NCBI GenBank assembly: GCA_018817165.1
Contig: JAHITY010000022.1
Coordinates: 1-49,800, forward strand
Direction of reading: 5' to 3'
Source of the DNA: Candidatus Omnitrophota bacterium
Lineage (GTDB): Bacteria; Omnitrophota; Gorgyraeia; B26-G9
DNA: 49,800 nucleotides
Below are positions 38,445 through 48,713 of this stretch, piece by piece. Numbering within the stretch: position 1 is the first letter of the stretch; every line of letters begins with the position of its first letter. Both the position numbers and the translations under genes were made by a program. The notes beneath the pieces were generated by a model. That model worked only from the letters and a program-made list of their open reading frames with translations. It ran no database searches and was not told the DNA's origin.

Positions 38445-40202
38445 ATGAATTTTGGTGAATTTGAAATTTTAGAAAATAAAGTCATTATTAGGATAAAAGA
38501 TAGGATTTGTGAAAATGCTGAAGAATTATTAAACAGCGCGCTATTTCTTCAGGTATTAAACCATTGTTTAAAAAATTTGCAAAGGCACAATTCATATCTT
38601 CTTGGAGTTTTCGCGAAACAAGATATAACTGATCAAAATATTGAGATGCTGATTAAAACTCTTAATTTTCTGGCTAAAATGACCGGAGATTTAGTGCCGA
38701 ATGTTGAAAAAGGTTCAGAAATATTCTTTAGAGATAAGGCATTATTCAATGAATTCGTGGATTATTTGTATAATTATTGGCGGAGTTTCGATCGGTTTAT
38801 TATCTGCGAATCAGAAGAAAATAATCAGGAAAAAAGGCCTTATCGGATATTCAATAATACTATTGAACAATTAACGCATCTGGTCAGAGCGGTTTATCGT
38901 GATATACAGGAAAATATAACCGGAACTCATCCTCGAATATACCGGCAAGTCAGAGCTGGGGCAGAAATTGCCAGTATCGCAGTTCCTAAAATAATTCCTT
39001 ATGCAGCAGCGGAATATGAAAAATTGAATTCTATTTCTTTTATTCGTCAAATATTGATATATCCTCCATTGATTTTAAATCAGAAAATGAATAAGCGCAC
39101 AGGGACATTTGAACGAATAAAAGAAAATCCGCTCAAGAAAGTAATTCTAAATCAAAAGGAGTGGCTATGTTATCCAGCTAAAGTCGGGGAATTGATTATT
39201 CTAATCTATGTTCATCAGAAGTTTTACGAATTAGGATATTCATTGTGTAATTTGTTTGAATTAGCGGATGATGCTGACTTAAACCGGAAACCAGACGCAG
39301 TGTATTGTTATGGGGTTGATAAAAAAGATATTCAAGGCCTGGGTAAATCTTTAACAGTTTTTTATGAAGATCAAGATAATGATATGATGGTTGCGGCAGT
39401 TCCGAATGATGATGAATTTGGTTATTTCGGTTATCTTAAAAAAATGGTTCTGACTTTATATAATGTAATTATGATTCGACGCGGCGTATTGCCTTTTCAC
39501 GGAGCTTTGCTGAAGATAATGATGCCGAATAATAAAAAAGCAACAATGCTGCTTATGGGTGATACCGGGGCGGGTAAATCAGAAACAATAGAGGCGATGC
39601 GTGATCTAGGCAAGAATGAAATCCAGGATATGATAATTATTGCTGATGATATGGGGTCAATAAAAATTGACGCGAATAAAGATGTAATTGGCTATGGCAC
39701 AGAAATCGGCGCTTTTTTGCGGTTGGATGATTTAAAAGCCGGCTATGCTTTTGGTCAAATTGACCGAGCAATAATAATGAGCCCGAATAAAATTAATGCG
39801 CGAATTATTTTACCGGTAACTACTTTTGAACGCTTGATCAGCGGCCATAAAATAGATTTTATTTTATATGCCAATAACTATGAAGAAATTGATGAGGACC
39901 ATCCGATTGTTGAACAAATAGATACCGCGGAAAAAGCATTACAGATTTTTCGGGAAGGGACAGTTATGAGTAAAGGGACAACGACCTCAACCGGACTGGT
40001 GCATTCTTATTTTGCTAATGTTTTCGGGCCTTATCAATATAAAGAAGCTCATGATAAGCTGGCTAAAGAATATTTTAAAGCGTTTTTCGGTAAAGATATT
40101 TTTATCGGACAAATGCGCACCAGATTAGGGATATCCGGATATGAAAGAAAAGGGCCGGAAGAAGCAGCCAGAGAATTGCTGGAAATAATGAAAAAGCGGT
40201 AA
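38445..40202 (+). CDS. PEPCK/HPr-kinase-like P-loop protein
   Basis: LPFHGALLKI...LLMGDTGAGKSETIEAMRDL; RIILPVTTFERL; ATG 38445 with AAAGGAG. Confidence 0.65.
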   Translation: MNFGEFEILENKVIIRIKDRICENAEELLNSALFLQVLNHCLKNLQRHNSYLLGVFAKQDITDQNIEMLIKTLNFLAKMTGDLVPNVEKGSEIFFRDKALFNEFVDYLYNYWRSFDRFIICESEENNQEKRPYRIFNNTIEQLTHLVRAVYRDIQENITGTHPRIYRQVRAGAEIASIAVPKIIPYAAAEYEKLNSISFIRQILIYPPLILNQKMNKRTGTFERIKENPLKKVILNQKEWLCYPAKVGELIILIYVHQKFYELGYSLCNLFELADDADLNRKPDAVYCYGVDKKDIQGLGKSLTVFYEDQDNDMMVAAVPNDDEFGYFGYLKKMVLTLYNVIMIRRGVLPFHGALLKIMMPNNKKATMLLMGDTGAGKSETIEAMRDLGKNEIQDMIIIADDMGSIKIDANKDVIGYGTEIGAFLRLDDLKAGYAFGQIDRAIIMSPNKINARIILPVTTFERLISGHKIDFILYANNYEEIDEDHPIVEQIDTAEKALQIFREGTVMSKGTTTSTGLVHSYFANVFGPYQYKEAHDKLAKEYFKAFFGKDIFIGQMRTRLGISGYERKGPEEAARELLEIMKKR

Positions 40203-40252
40203 TTGAAATAGTGAAAATGAGCAGCCGAGAAAGAATATTATTTACCGAGTAC

Positions 40253-40281
40253 TTGTTCCTATCTCCATAATATAGTATAGT
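40253..40281 (+). promoter_or_regulatory. Putative sigma70-type promoter TTGTTC-N17-TATAGT
   Basis: Direct reading upstream of otsAB. Confidence 0.5.
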
Positions 40282-40315
40282 AAGGGATAAACTATTAAAA
40301 GGAAGTGGTGAATAA

Positions 40316-42490
40316 ATGGGTAAATTAATTATTGTTTCAAATCGATTGCCGATTACAGTAGGAAGTGTTATTAAAAAATCCTCGGGGGGGCTTGTATCCG
40401 CGTTAAGCGGAGTCTCAACCGATACAAAAATGATTTGGATCGGTTGGCCAGGGACATTTAGTTCGAATTCCGATAATTCTGCTAAGCTTAAAGAAACGTT
40501 GATCAATGATTTTGATTGTTATCCGATATTCCTGAGCAAGAAAGAAGTATCGGATCATTATCATGGTTTTTCCAATGCCTGTTTGTGGCCGGCCCTGCAT
40601 TATTTTTCTCTGCATATCCATTATTCTTCGCGGTTTTGGGACAGCTATGTTAATATAAATAGGAAATTTGCCGAATATATCGCGGAGAATGCTGAGGATG
40701 ATGATCTTGTTTGGATTCATGATTATCATTTGTTTCTTGTCCCCCAGATGCTAAGAGAAATGAAACCGAATATTAAAATCGGCTTTTTTCTGCATACCCC
40801 ATTTCCTTCGTTTGAAGTGTTTCGCTGTCTGCCGCATAGAGAAGAGATCTTAAAAGGCTTGCTGGGTGCTGATCTGGTGGGATTTCACACTTATGGTTAT
40901 TTGCGCCATTTTAGGAGATCTTGCCTGAGATTATTGAATATAGAATCAGATATAGCGCATGTATTGGTTGGTAAGCGTTTTTGTAAATTAGGCGTTTTCC
41001 CGATTGGCATAGACAGCGGTCTGTTTTTAAAAGAATTAGGGACGAAGAAATTCATTAAAAGAAGAAATGAATTAAAAAAAGCTTACGCGAATTATAAAGT
41101 AGTGCTTAGTGTAGAGAGGGTTGACTACACAAAAGGAATACTGCGAAGATTAGAAGCTATTGAGAAATTCTTATATCATCATAAACATAAGCTTGATGTC
41201 GCGTTTGTTTTTATCGGGATCCCCACGCGGGGAGAGGTCAAGGAATACAAAGAACTTCTTGGCCAGATCCAGAAAAAAGTAGGGGAAATAAACGGTCAAT
41301 ATTCTAACATTGAGTACACTCCGATACATTTTATTCATAAAACAATTCCCTTATCTGATTTGTGCGCGCTTTATTCGATTGCTGATGTGGCAATGATTAC
41401 TCCTTTGATCGACGGGATGAACTTAGTGGCTAAGGAATATCTGGCTTGTAAAACAGATTCAACAGGTGTTTTATTATTGAGCGAGTTTGCCGGAGCGGCT
41501 CATGAACTTATCAGCGCGATCTTAGTTAATCCGTATGATATAGATAATGTAACGAAGAATTTAGAGAACGCGCTTTTGATGGATGATGCTGAGAAAGATC
41601 AGAGATTGATCCCGATGCGATCGCATGTGCTCAGATATGATGCGAATCATTGGGCCCAGACATTTTTAGATGAATTAAAACAGTCAAGAAAGCGGATTAA
41701 GCAACAGAATAATACTAATTTGAAATTTATTTCAGAAAAGGTATTAAATTTAATCAAAAAGGCGAAAAAAGTCGCGTTTTTCATAGATTACGACGGCACA
41801 TTAAGGGAGTTTGAAGACACTCCGGATAAAGCTACGCCGACTAAGGAAATATTGAAAATAATTTCCGAACTTGCGAGATGCCGGAATCATGAAGTTTTTA
41901 TAATAAGCGGAAGGAAAGAGGCTGATCTGCAAAAATGGTTTAAAGGGGTTAATGTTACTTTGATCGCGGAACATGGATACTCAATATTGCTGCCGAAAAG
42001 CGATAAGTGGCAAATGACTAACCCCGAAATAGATCTTTCCTGGAAAAAGAAGGTTATTAAAATATTATCGCAGTATGTTTCAACTCCGCAAGGGACATCA
42101 ATCGAGGAGAAAAAGTCCGCGGTTGTCTGGCATTACCGGCAAGCGGATCCTGAGTTTGGAAAATGGAAATCGCAGCAATTATTGGGGAATTTGCTTGAGA
42201 TCTTGACCAGTGAAAATGTGGTTGTTAGTCAAGGTAATCACATTGTCGAGGTAAGTTCAAGTCAAATCAATAAAGGTTTTGCCGTGCGTCATTTTATGCA
42301 AAAAAATAATTATGACTTGATTGTCTGCGCTGGGGATGATAAGACGGATGAAAGTATGTTTCAAATAAATGACCCGCGGATTATTTCGATTAAGATCGGT
42401 TTGAATCAAACATTCGCGAAATATAAAATATTATCTCCTGCTTTATTTAAGGGATTCTTAGCGAAAGTAGCTAAAAGAGGAAATATTTAA
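40316..42490 (+). CDS. Bifunctional trehalose-6-phosphate synthase/phosphatase (TPS-TPP fusion)
   Basis: GT20: [45 protein letters not shown] phosphatase: [24 protein letters not shown]. Confidence 0.93.
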   Translation: MGKLIIVSNRLPITVGSVIKKSSGGLVSALSGVSTDTKMIWIGWPGTFSSNSDNSAKLKETLINDFDCYPIFLSKKEVSDHYHGFSNACLWPALHYFSLHIHYSSRFWDSYVNINRKFAEYIAENAEDDDLVWIHDYHLFLVPQMLREMKPNIKIGFFLHTPFPSFEVFRCLPHREEILKGLLGADLVGFHTYGYLRHFRRSCLRLLNIESDIAHVLVGKRFCKLGVFPIGIDSGLFLKELGTKKFIKRRNELKKAYANYKVVLSVERVDYTKGILRRLEAIEKFLYHHKHKLDVAFVFIGIPTRGEVKEYKELLGQIQKKVGEINGQYSNIEYTPIHFIHKTIPLSDLCALYSIADVAMITPLIDGMNLVAKEYLACKTDSTGVLLLSEFAGAAHELISAILVNPYDIDNVTKNLENALLMDDAEKDQRLIPMRSHVLRYDANHWAQTFLDELKQSRKRIKQQNNTNLKFISEKVLNLIKKAKKVAFFIDYDGTLREFEDTPDKATPTKEILKIISELARCRNHEVFIISGRKEADLQKWFKGVNVTLIAEHGYSILLPKSDKWQMTNPEIDLSWKKKVIKILSQYVSTPQGTSIEEKKSAVVWHYRQADPEFGKWKSQQLLGNLLEILTSENVVVSQGNHIVEVSSSQINKGFAVRHFMQKNNYDLIVCAGDDKTDESMFQINDPRIISIKIGLNQTFAKYKILSPALFKGFLAKVAKRGNI

Positions 42491-42492
42491 GA

Positions 42493-44265
42493 ATGGATAA
42501 TTATGATTATGGAATAATCGGCAATTGTCAAAGCGCCGCGCTTGTGAGCAAGGAAGGTTCAATTGATTGGCTTTGCTTGCCTAATTTTGAGGCCGGATCA
42601 GTATTCGCGAAAATCTTAGATGATAAAAAAGGCGGTTGTTTTGCAATAATACCTGAAGGACAATACACTACTCAGCAACAATATATACCCAGAACCAATA
42701 TTCTTTCGACAATTTTTAAAAGCAAAGAATGGTCGTTTGAATTAATTGATTTTATGCCGCGTTATCATGATTATAATGGGAGTTATCATAACCCGCCGGA
42801 TGTTATAAGGATATTAAAGCCTCTAAGCGGGATTCCGAAATTTAAAATTTTCTATGACCCAAAGATCAATTATGGGGAATTTCCGACGATTACGACCCTG
42901 AGTGAAGATTATTTAAAAAGTTATTCCGCAGACGGAGCTTATGAATCGATATATCTTTATTCCAGTATTCCGCTAGAAGTTATTAATAATCAACAATATT
43001 ATACTTTAGAAAAGCGTGAATTCTGCAACTTAAGCTATAATCAAAAAATAGCAGCATTGTATATGGATAATATAGAACTGGAATTAGAATTGACACGAAC
43101 ATACTGGATGTCCTGGGTATCTAGGGGCAATCAATTTCCTAAATACAATGCGGAAATACAGAGAAGTTCCTTAGTATTAAAGCTGCTTTCTTTTCAAAAT
43201 ACAGGAGCGCTTCTTGCCGCGGCAACAACAAGTCTTCCGGAAACAATAAAAGATGTGCGCAACTGGGACTATCGCTTTTGCTGGATACGTGACGCATCGA
43301 TGACAATCAGGGTCTTAAACCAGCTGGGGCATGTTAATGTAGCGGAGCGTTTTCTTAATTTTATTCTCAATATAATCCCCTATAAAGATGAAAAGATTCA
43401 GATAATGTATGGAATTAATGGCCAAAAAGAATTACCGGAGCGGGAACTAAGCTGGCTGGCGGGCTATCAGGACTCTAAACCAGTGAGGGTTGGGAATGCG
43501 GCTTATATTCAAAAGCAGAATGATATTTATGGGGTTCTTATTGATATGATATATGAATATCTCCTGCTGTACAGAAATAATGCATCGCATAATATCGAAG
43601 ATCTTTGGACAGTAGTAAGGACTTTAGCGCGTCATGTGATAAATAACTGGACCTCTCCCGACCATAGTATTTGGGAATTTCGCAGCAATCCGCAACATTT
43701 TACATTATCAAAGGTACTATGCTGGGTCGCGCTTGATCGGGGCGCAAAAATCGCGGGTTTATTCAATAAAGCTGATTATGCAAAAGAATGGGAAGCGCGT
43801 AGCCAGATAATCAAGGAAGATATATTGAAAAACGGTTGGAATGCAGAATTGGGATTTTTTACTCAAAGCTATCATGGCACTAATTGTGACGCGTCAAATC
43901 TCCTGATGGAGCATTATGGTTTTATTGATGCCGCGGACCCGCGTTATGTCAGTACAGTAAAAAAGACATATGAAAATTTGTGCAAAGATGGAATTATGTT
44001 CAGGTATATTAATGAGGATGATTTTGGTAAGCCCAAATCAGCTTTTACTGTTTGTACTTTTTGGATGATAAAAAGTCTTTATCGAATCGGAGATAAGGAT
44101 CTGGCAGTGGAAATGTTTGAGAATATCTTAAACCAGAGTAATCATCTGGGTCTTTTTAGCGAAGGGCTGGATGTTGAGAGTAAACGTTTGCTGGGTAATT
44201 TTCCTCAGGCTTATAGTCATTTGGCTTTGATTGATCTGGCCATGGTTTTAAACGGTGAGAATTAA
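42493..44265 (+). CDS. Glycoside hydrolase family 15 protein (glucoamylase/trehalase-like)
   Basis: IGNCQSAALVSKEGSIDWLCLPNF, RNWDYRFCWIRDASMTI, FSEGLDVESKRLLGNFPQAYSHLALI. Confidence 0.92.
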   Translation: MDNYDYGIIGNCQSAALVSKEGSIDWLCLPNFEAGSVFAKILDDKKGGCFAIIPEGQYTTQQQYIPRTNILSTIFKSKEWSFELIDFMPRYHDYNGSYHNPPDVIRILKPLSGIPKFKIFYDPKINYGEFPTITTLSEDYLKSYSADGAYESIYLYSSIPLEVINNQQYYTLEKREFCNLSYNQKIAALYMDNIELELELTRTYWMSWVSRGNQFPKYNAEIQRSSLVLKLLSFQNTGALLAAATTSLPETIKDVRNWDYRFCWIRDASMTIRVLNQLGHVNVAERFLNFILNIIPYKDEKIQIMYGINGQKELPERELSWLAGYQDSKPVRVGNAAYIQKQNDIYGVLIDMIYEYLLLYRNNASHNIEDLWTVVRTLARHVINNWTSPDHSIWEFRSNPQHFTLSKVLCWVALDRGAKIAGLFNKADYAKEWEARSQIIKEDILKNGWNAELGFFTQSYHGTNCDASNLLMEHYGFIDAADPRYVSTVKKTYENLCKDGIMFRYINEDDFGKPKSAFTVCTFWMIKSLYRIGDKDLAVEMFENILNQSNHLGLFSEGLDVESKRLLGNFPQAYSHLALIDLAMVLNGEN

Positions 44266-44282
44266 ATCTCTTAAAATATGAT

Positions 44283-44921
44283 ATGATTAATTTTAAAAAA
44301 ATCAATTTAATCTATAATCAAAAAAAAGTAATTGAGCAATTGTCTCTTAATATTGAAAAAGGAGATAAAGTTGTAATCCTCGGAAAATCCGGTTTGGGTA
44401 AATCCTCGCTGTTTTATTTGCTTCTGGGATTCATCGCGGAGTATAAAGGAGAAATTCAGTTTAATAATATTCCGGTTAATCAGAAAACAGTTTGGGATAT
44501 CCGCAAACAAATAGCTTTTATTGATCAGGATGTGAGTTTAGGACAAGGCAAAGCTATTGACTGGATAAGATCAGTGTTTAATTTTAGGATCAACGCGGAG
44601 CAAGCATTTCCCCAAAAACAAATGGAAGAGCTCTTGGAATATTTTGAATTAAATAAAGATGATTTAGATAAGGATACTCAAGAACTTTCCGGCGGAGAAA
44701 GACAGCGGCTGGCAATAATTACAGCTATTCTTTTAAATAGAAAAGTATTTCTGTTTGATGAGATAACTTCAGCTCTCGACGCTCATCTAAAACAGAAAAC
44801 AGTTGATTTTTTTACTAAAAATAAGGAATGGACAGTTATTGCTATTTCGCATGATTCTGTTTGGCTGAAAAACCCAAAAGTAAAAGTATTTGATTTAGAG
44901 GCTAAGACATGGCAACAGTAG
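44283..44921 (+). CDS. ABC transporter ATPase, FetA/YbbL-like
   Basis: GKSGLGKSSLFYLLLG, ELSGGERQRLAI, FLFDEITSALD; next to FetB-like permease. Confidence 0.85.
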   Translation: MINFKKINLIYNQKKVIEQLSLNIEKGDKVVILGKSGLGKSSLFYLLLGFIAEYKGEIQFNNIPVNQKTVWDIRKQIAFIDQDVSLGQGKAIDWIRSVFNFRINAEQAFPQKQMEELLEYFELNKDDLDKDTQELSGGERQRLAIITAILLNRKVFLFDEITSALDAHLKQKTVDFFTKNKEWTVIAISHDSVWLKNPKVKVFDLEAKTWQQ

Positions 44922-45694
44922 ATATTTCCATTTTCTCATTGTTTTTAGCCCTGCTTTTATTAACAGTACCCATAGTCTTAAGCCGGGTTTATGGAATCGG
45001 CTTGATCAGATCTTTAATTTATTCCACTATTCGGATGTCAATTCAGCTGGTTTTAATCGGAATATTTCTAAAATATCTTTTTGTTTGGAATAATACAATC
45101 TTGAATATTGTCTGGCTGGCGGTGATGATTCTGGCCGCAGTTTTTAGCGTGATCCGCGGTTCAGCGATGAAAGCGTCTAAAGTGCTTGTCCCAGCGTATA
45201 TTTCTTTTTCTTTAGCCACCTTTACCATTGTTTTATTTCTGAATATCGTGGTAATTCGCTTGGATTATGTTTTTGACGCCAGATATTTGATTGTATTAGG
45301 CGGAATGCTTTTGGGTAATTCTTTGCGGGGAAATATTGTGGGGATTACGGCTTTTTATACTTCGATAAAAAAAGACAAAAAGAAATTTTTATACACATTA
45401 TCTCTGGGCGCGAGCTTTAATGAAGCGATACTGCCATATTTAAAAGAAAGTATCCAGCTGGCATTAAAACCAACACTTGCTTCAATGGCAACAATGGGCA
45501 TAGTTGCCCTGCCGGGAATGATGACCGGAGTTATCCTGGGCGGAACCAGTCCGGAAGTGGCGATTAAATATCAGATTATGATTATGATCGGTATTGTCAC
45601 CAGTACAATCGTTAGTGTTTTTCTGACTATTCTAATGACTTTACGGGTTTGTTTTTCTAAGTATGGGGTACTTAATCAGGATATATTTATTTAA
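44909..45694 (+). CDS. ABC transporter permease, FetB/YbbM (UPF0014)-like
   Basis: IRMSIQLVLIGIFLKYLF, GMLLGNSLRG, GIVALPGMMTGVILGGTSPEVAIKYQ. Confidence 0.88.
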   Translation: MATVDISIFSLFLALLLLTVPIVLSRVYGIGLIRSLIYSTIRMSIQLVLIGIFLKYLFVWNNTILNIVWLAVMILAAVFSVIRGSAMKASKVLVPAYISFSLATFTIVLFLNIVVIRLDYVFDARYLIVLGGMLLGNSLRGNIVGITAFYTSIKKDKKKFLYTLSLGASFNEAILPYLKESIQLALKPTLASMATMGIVALPGMMTGVILGGTSPEVAIKYQIMIMIGIVTSTIVSVFLTILMTLRVCFSKYGVLNQDIFI

Positions 45695-45728
45695 ATAAAG
45701 GATTTTTTATCTGGGAGTTTTTAGGGAT

Positions 45729-46400
45729 ATGCGTGTTTTAGTTATTGAAGATGAAAAAAAAGTAGCAAGTTTTATAAAGAGGGGACTTAAAGAAAAGGGC
45801 TATGCTGTTGATGTTTCCGAGGACGGGGATGACGGCCTATTACAGGCCAAGACAAATCCTTATGATCTGATTGTTCTGGATATTATGCTTCCGGGAAAAG
45901 ACGGGATTTATATCTGCCGGCAGTTGAGAAAAAATAATATCAATGCGCCGGTTTTGATGCTTACGGCCAGAGATGATGTTGAGGATAAAGTAAATGGTTT
46001 AGATTCAGGAGCAGATGATTACTTGACAAAACCTTTTCAGTTTGCTGAGTTTTTAGCAAGGGTCAGAGCATTAGTAAGAAGGAATGATGGGAAAAAAATA
46101 ACGATTCTCAAAGTATCGGATCTGGAGCTAGACCAGATTACGCATAAAGTTACCCGCGCGGGCAAAGCGATTGAACTAACCAGCACTGAATACGCTTTGC
46201 TTGAATATCTGATGCTTAATGTTAATCAGGTTGTTACCCGGACAATGATTTCTGAGCATGTCTGGAATGATGACTTTGATAGTTTTTCCAATATTATTAA
46301 TGTTTATGTGAACTATGTCCGGAGAAAAGTTGATGATGGTTTTGCAAAGAAACTTATCCATTCAATCAGAGGAACAGGTTACATCCTAAAGGAATATTAA
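45729..46400 (+). CDS. OmpR-family response regulator
   Basis: VIEDEKKVASFIKRGLKEKGY, LDIMLPGKDG, winged helix. Confidence 0.9.
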   Translation: MRVLVIEDEKKVASFIKRGLKEKGYAVDVSEDGDDGLLQAKTNPYDLIVLDIMLPGKDGIYICRQLRKNNINAPVLMLTARDDVEDKVNGLDSGADDYLTKPFQFAEFLARVRALVRRNDGKKITILKVSDLELDQITHKVTRAGKAIELTSTEYALLEYLMLNVNQVVTRTMISEHVWNDDFDSFSNIINVYVNYVRRKVDDGFAKKLIHSIRGTGYILKEY

Positions 46401-46401
46401 A

Positions 46402-47867
46402 ATGAAATTCAATTCTCTGCGGTTTAAAGCCAGCATTCTGTATTCAGCTATCTTAGCTTTAATTTTAATAATATTCAGCACAATAATTTTCTTTAGCGTG
46501 CATAAAATACTTTATCAGGATTTGGATGAAGAATTAAGGATAAAAGCAGAAGAGATTGCTGAGATTCTGAATGCTTATAATAAGGTGAAACTTACTGAAG
46601 AATCGGCAACAGGCCGAGTTCTCAAAATATTAAGAGGGGAAGATAAGCAATCTGACCAAAGAATGATAGTAGATGATTTATGGAAGTCAAAGTTAAATAT
46701 CTTAAATTTAAAAAATGATTTTATAAATATCTTAAATATCCGTGGGGCAGTACTGCTTAATTCAAATAATTTTAAAGGGGATGTTGAGACATTGTTTAAG
46801 ACTCAATTTCCTTTTGTCTTAAATCATGTTGTTTATAAAAATTTAAGCAATGAAAAGTATAGGCTTAGGGCAATTAATCTTCCGGTCAAGTTTTATAATT
46901 CCACATTAATAATACAGGTGGGCGCTTCAGAGACCTCTGTAATAAATCTGCTTTATAAACTTCTTATGTTTATGGTAATTACAGTATTTTTGCTGCTTAT
47001 TTTTACCAGTTTTGTCGGGAGAATTTTTGTGAATAATGCTCTGCGCCCTGTCAAAGAAGTATCAGCTTTGGCTAAAACTATTTCCCATAAAGATTTAAAT
47101 CAGAGGATAGAAGAGAAAAAAATTGATATTGAAATGAAACAGCTGGTTACTTCTTTTAATTCAATGATCAGCCGTTTGGATAAATCATTTGGGCATATCA
47201 ATGAATTTAGTTCGCTTGCGGCACATGAATTAAAAACTCCCTTGGCAATATTGAGAGGGGAAATCGAGCTTGCTTTAGAATCAGATAAGACTGTTGAAGA
47301 CTATAAGAATTTATTAGATTCAAATCTGGAAGAAATAGACCATATGATCAGAGTAGTTAAGGATTTATTACTTTTAGCTAAATTAGATTATAAACCGGAA
47401 ATTTTTAAGTTTGAAAATTTAAGACTTAAATCATTTCTGGAAGAGATCTATGAGCATAGTAAAATTTTGGCAGAGACTAGGAATATTAAGATCAGTAAAG
47501 ATCTTAAAGTGGATAATGTGCTGATAAACGCTGATAAAGTTCATTTGCGCAGACTTTTTTTAATATAATCAGCAATGCAATCAAATTTACTCAACCAGGA
47601 GGATCGGTTGATATCCAAGCAAAGTTTTCTGATAAAAAGTGTTATGTAGATATTATCGATAGCGGATCAGGCATATCTGAAAAGAATATTGATAAGATTT
47701 TCGATAAGTTCTTTAGAGTTTATAAAGACCATGACTGGATTGAATCCGGGGTCGGTCTAGGTCTAAATATTGCCCAATCAATTGCTAAAGCTTATAATGC
47801 TGAGATCCGGGTCAAGAGTGTTCTTGATAAAGGAACTACCTTCACTGTTATCCTTCCTCTTGTATAA
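46402..47867 (+). pseudogene. Sensor histidine kinase split by -1 frameshift (0 frame ends 47568; HATPase continues 47562-47867)
   Basis: 0 frame has HAMP/HisKA (AAHELKTPLAILRGE). Downstream -1 frame reads NIISNAIKFTQPGGSVDIQ..SGSGISEKNIDKIFDKFFRV..GVGLGLNIAQSIAKA..GTTFTVILPLV. May be recoded or a sequence error rather than a true pseudogene. Confidence 0.82.
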
Positions 47868-47884
47868 ATACCTCTGATTTCTGA

Positions 47885-47906
47885 AAAATTAGAAAATTCT
47901 AATTTT
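47885..47906. terminator. AT-rich perfect dyad AAAATTAGAA-AA-TTCTAATTTT followed by GTTTT; possible terminator
   Basis: 10-bp perfect arms just after the kinase stop. Confidence 0.4.
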
Positions 47907-47988
47907 GTTTTAACCTTATTCTTATCACGGATATGATATATATGAATTGTAAGGGGAAAAAGAAATCAAACAACCATGGAGGTATGAA

Positions 47989-48696
47989 ATGTCAACAATT
48001 CTTGTTGTAGACGATGAGCAACGCATCAGAAGAGTCTATAGAAGCCTTTTTGAGTCAGAAGGCCATAATTCAAATATTGTGGATGCCAGGGAACAGATCA
48101 AGCAAACCCCAATAGACTTAGTATTGCTCGATATTAATATGGGTGAGTTCAGCGGGGATATATTGTATGAGATTTTTCTTTGTTTTCATCGTTATATAAG
48201 AGTAATTGTTCCCAGTGTCTATCCTTTGGACGAACAGCAAAGCATTATTCCTGAGGCCTATGACTATTTTGATAAATCAGAGGGGAATAAGGTTTTACTG
48301 GAAAAGGTAAGAAGAGCATTAGAACATAAAAATGAATGGATGAATAAAAATATTTTGGTTGTGGATGATGATATGCGAGAAAGAAGAATGTTCCATTATT
48401 TGCTGAACAAAGCAGGTTATGATTCTACTGAATTTGCTACAAATAATATCTTATTTGATTATCTGGATAAACAAAATAAGAACATTGATTTGCTTATATT
48501 GTGTCTAGCGACACCAAAGAAAATAGCTGTTGATTTATTTAAAACCATCCGCAAGAGATATCCAGATCTGAAAATTATGATCACCAGCAGTTTTTCTTTA
48601 GCCGAACAGAAGAACTCCCTGCCTGAGGCTATTGATTATTTTAATAAAGCGGATGGGGAAGAAGTGCTTATTGAAAAAATAAAACAGTTAACCTAA
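47989..48696 (+). CDS. Tandem receiver-domain protein (REC-REC), second receiver lacking phospho-Asp
   Basis: REC1 ILVVDDEQRIRRVYRSLF..LVLLDINMGEFSG; REC2 ILVVDDDMRERRMF..LLILCLATPKK. Confidence 0.82.
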   Translation: MSTILVVDDEQRIRRVYRSLFESEGHNSNIVDAREQIKQTPIDLVLLDINMGEFSGDILYEIFLCFHRYIRVIVPSVYPLDEQQSIIPEAYDYFDKSEGNKVLLEKVRRALEHKNEWMNKNILVVDDDMRERRMFHYLLNKAGYDSTEFATNNILFDYLDKQNKNIDLLILCLATPKKIAVDLFKTIRKRYPDLKIMITSSFSLAEQKNSLPEAIDYFNKADGEEVLIEKIKQLT

Positions 48697-48713
48697 AAAA
48701 GGAGGGGATGAAA

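Noticed and set aside
47591-47611. TCAACC-AGGAGGATC-GGTTGA stem as the stimulatory element for the kinase frameshift
   Set aside because: Stem is short and starts about 28 nt after the heptamer, well beyond usual 5-9 nt spacing, so it does not by itself support programmed frameshifting.
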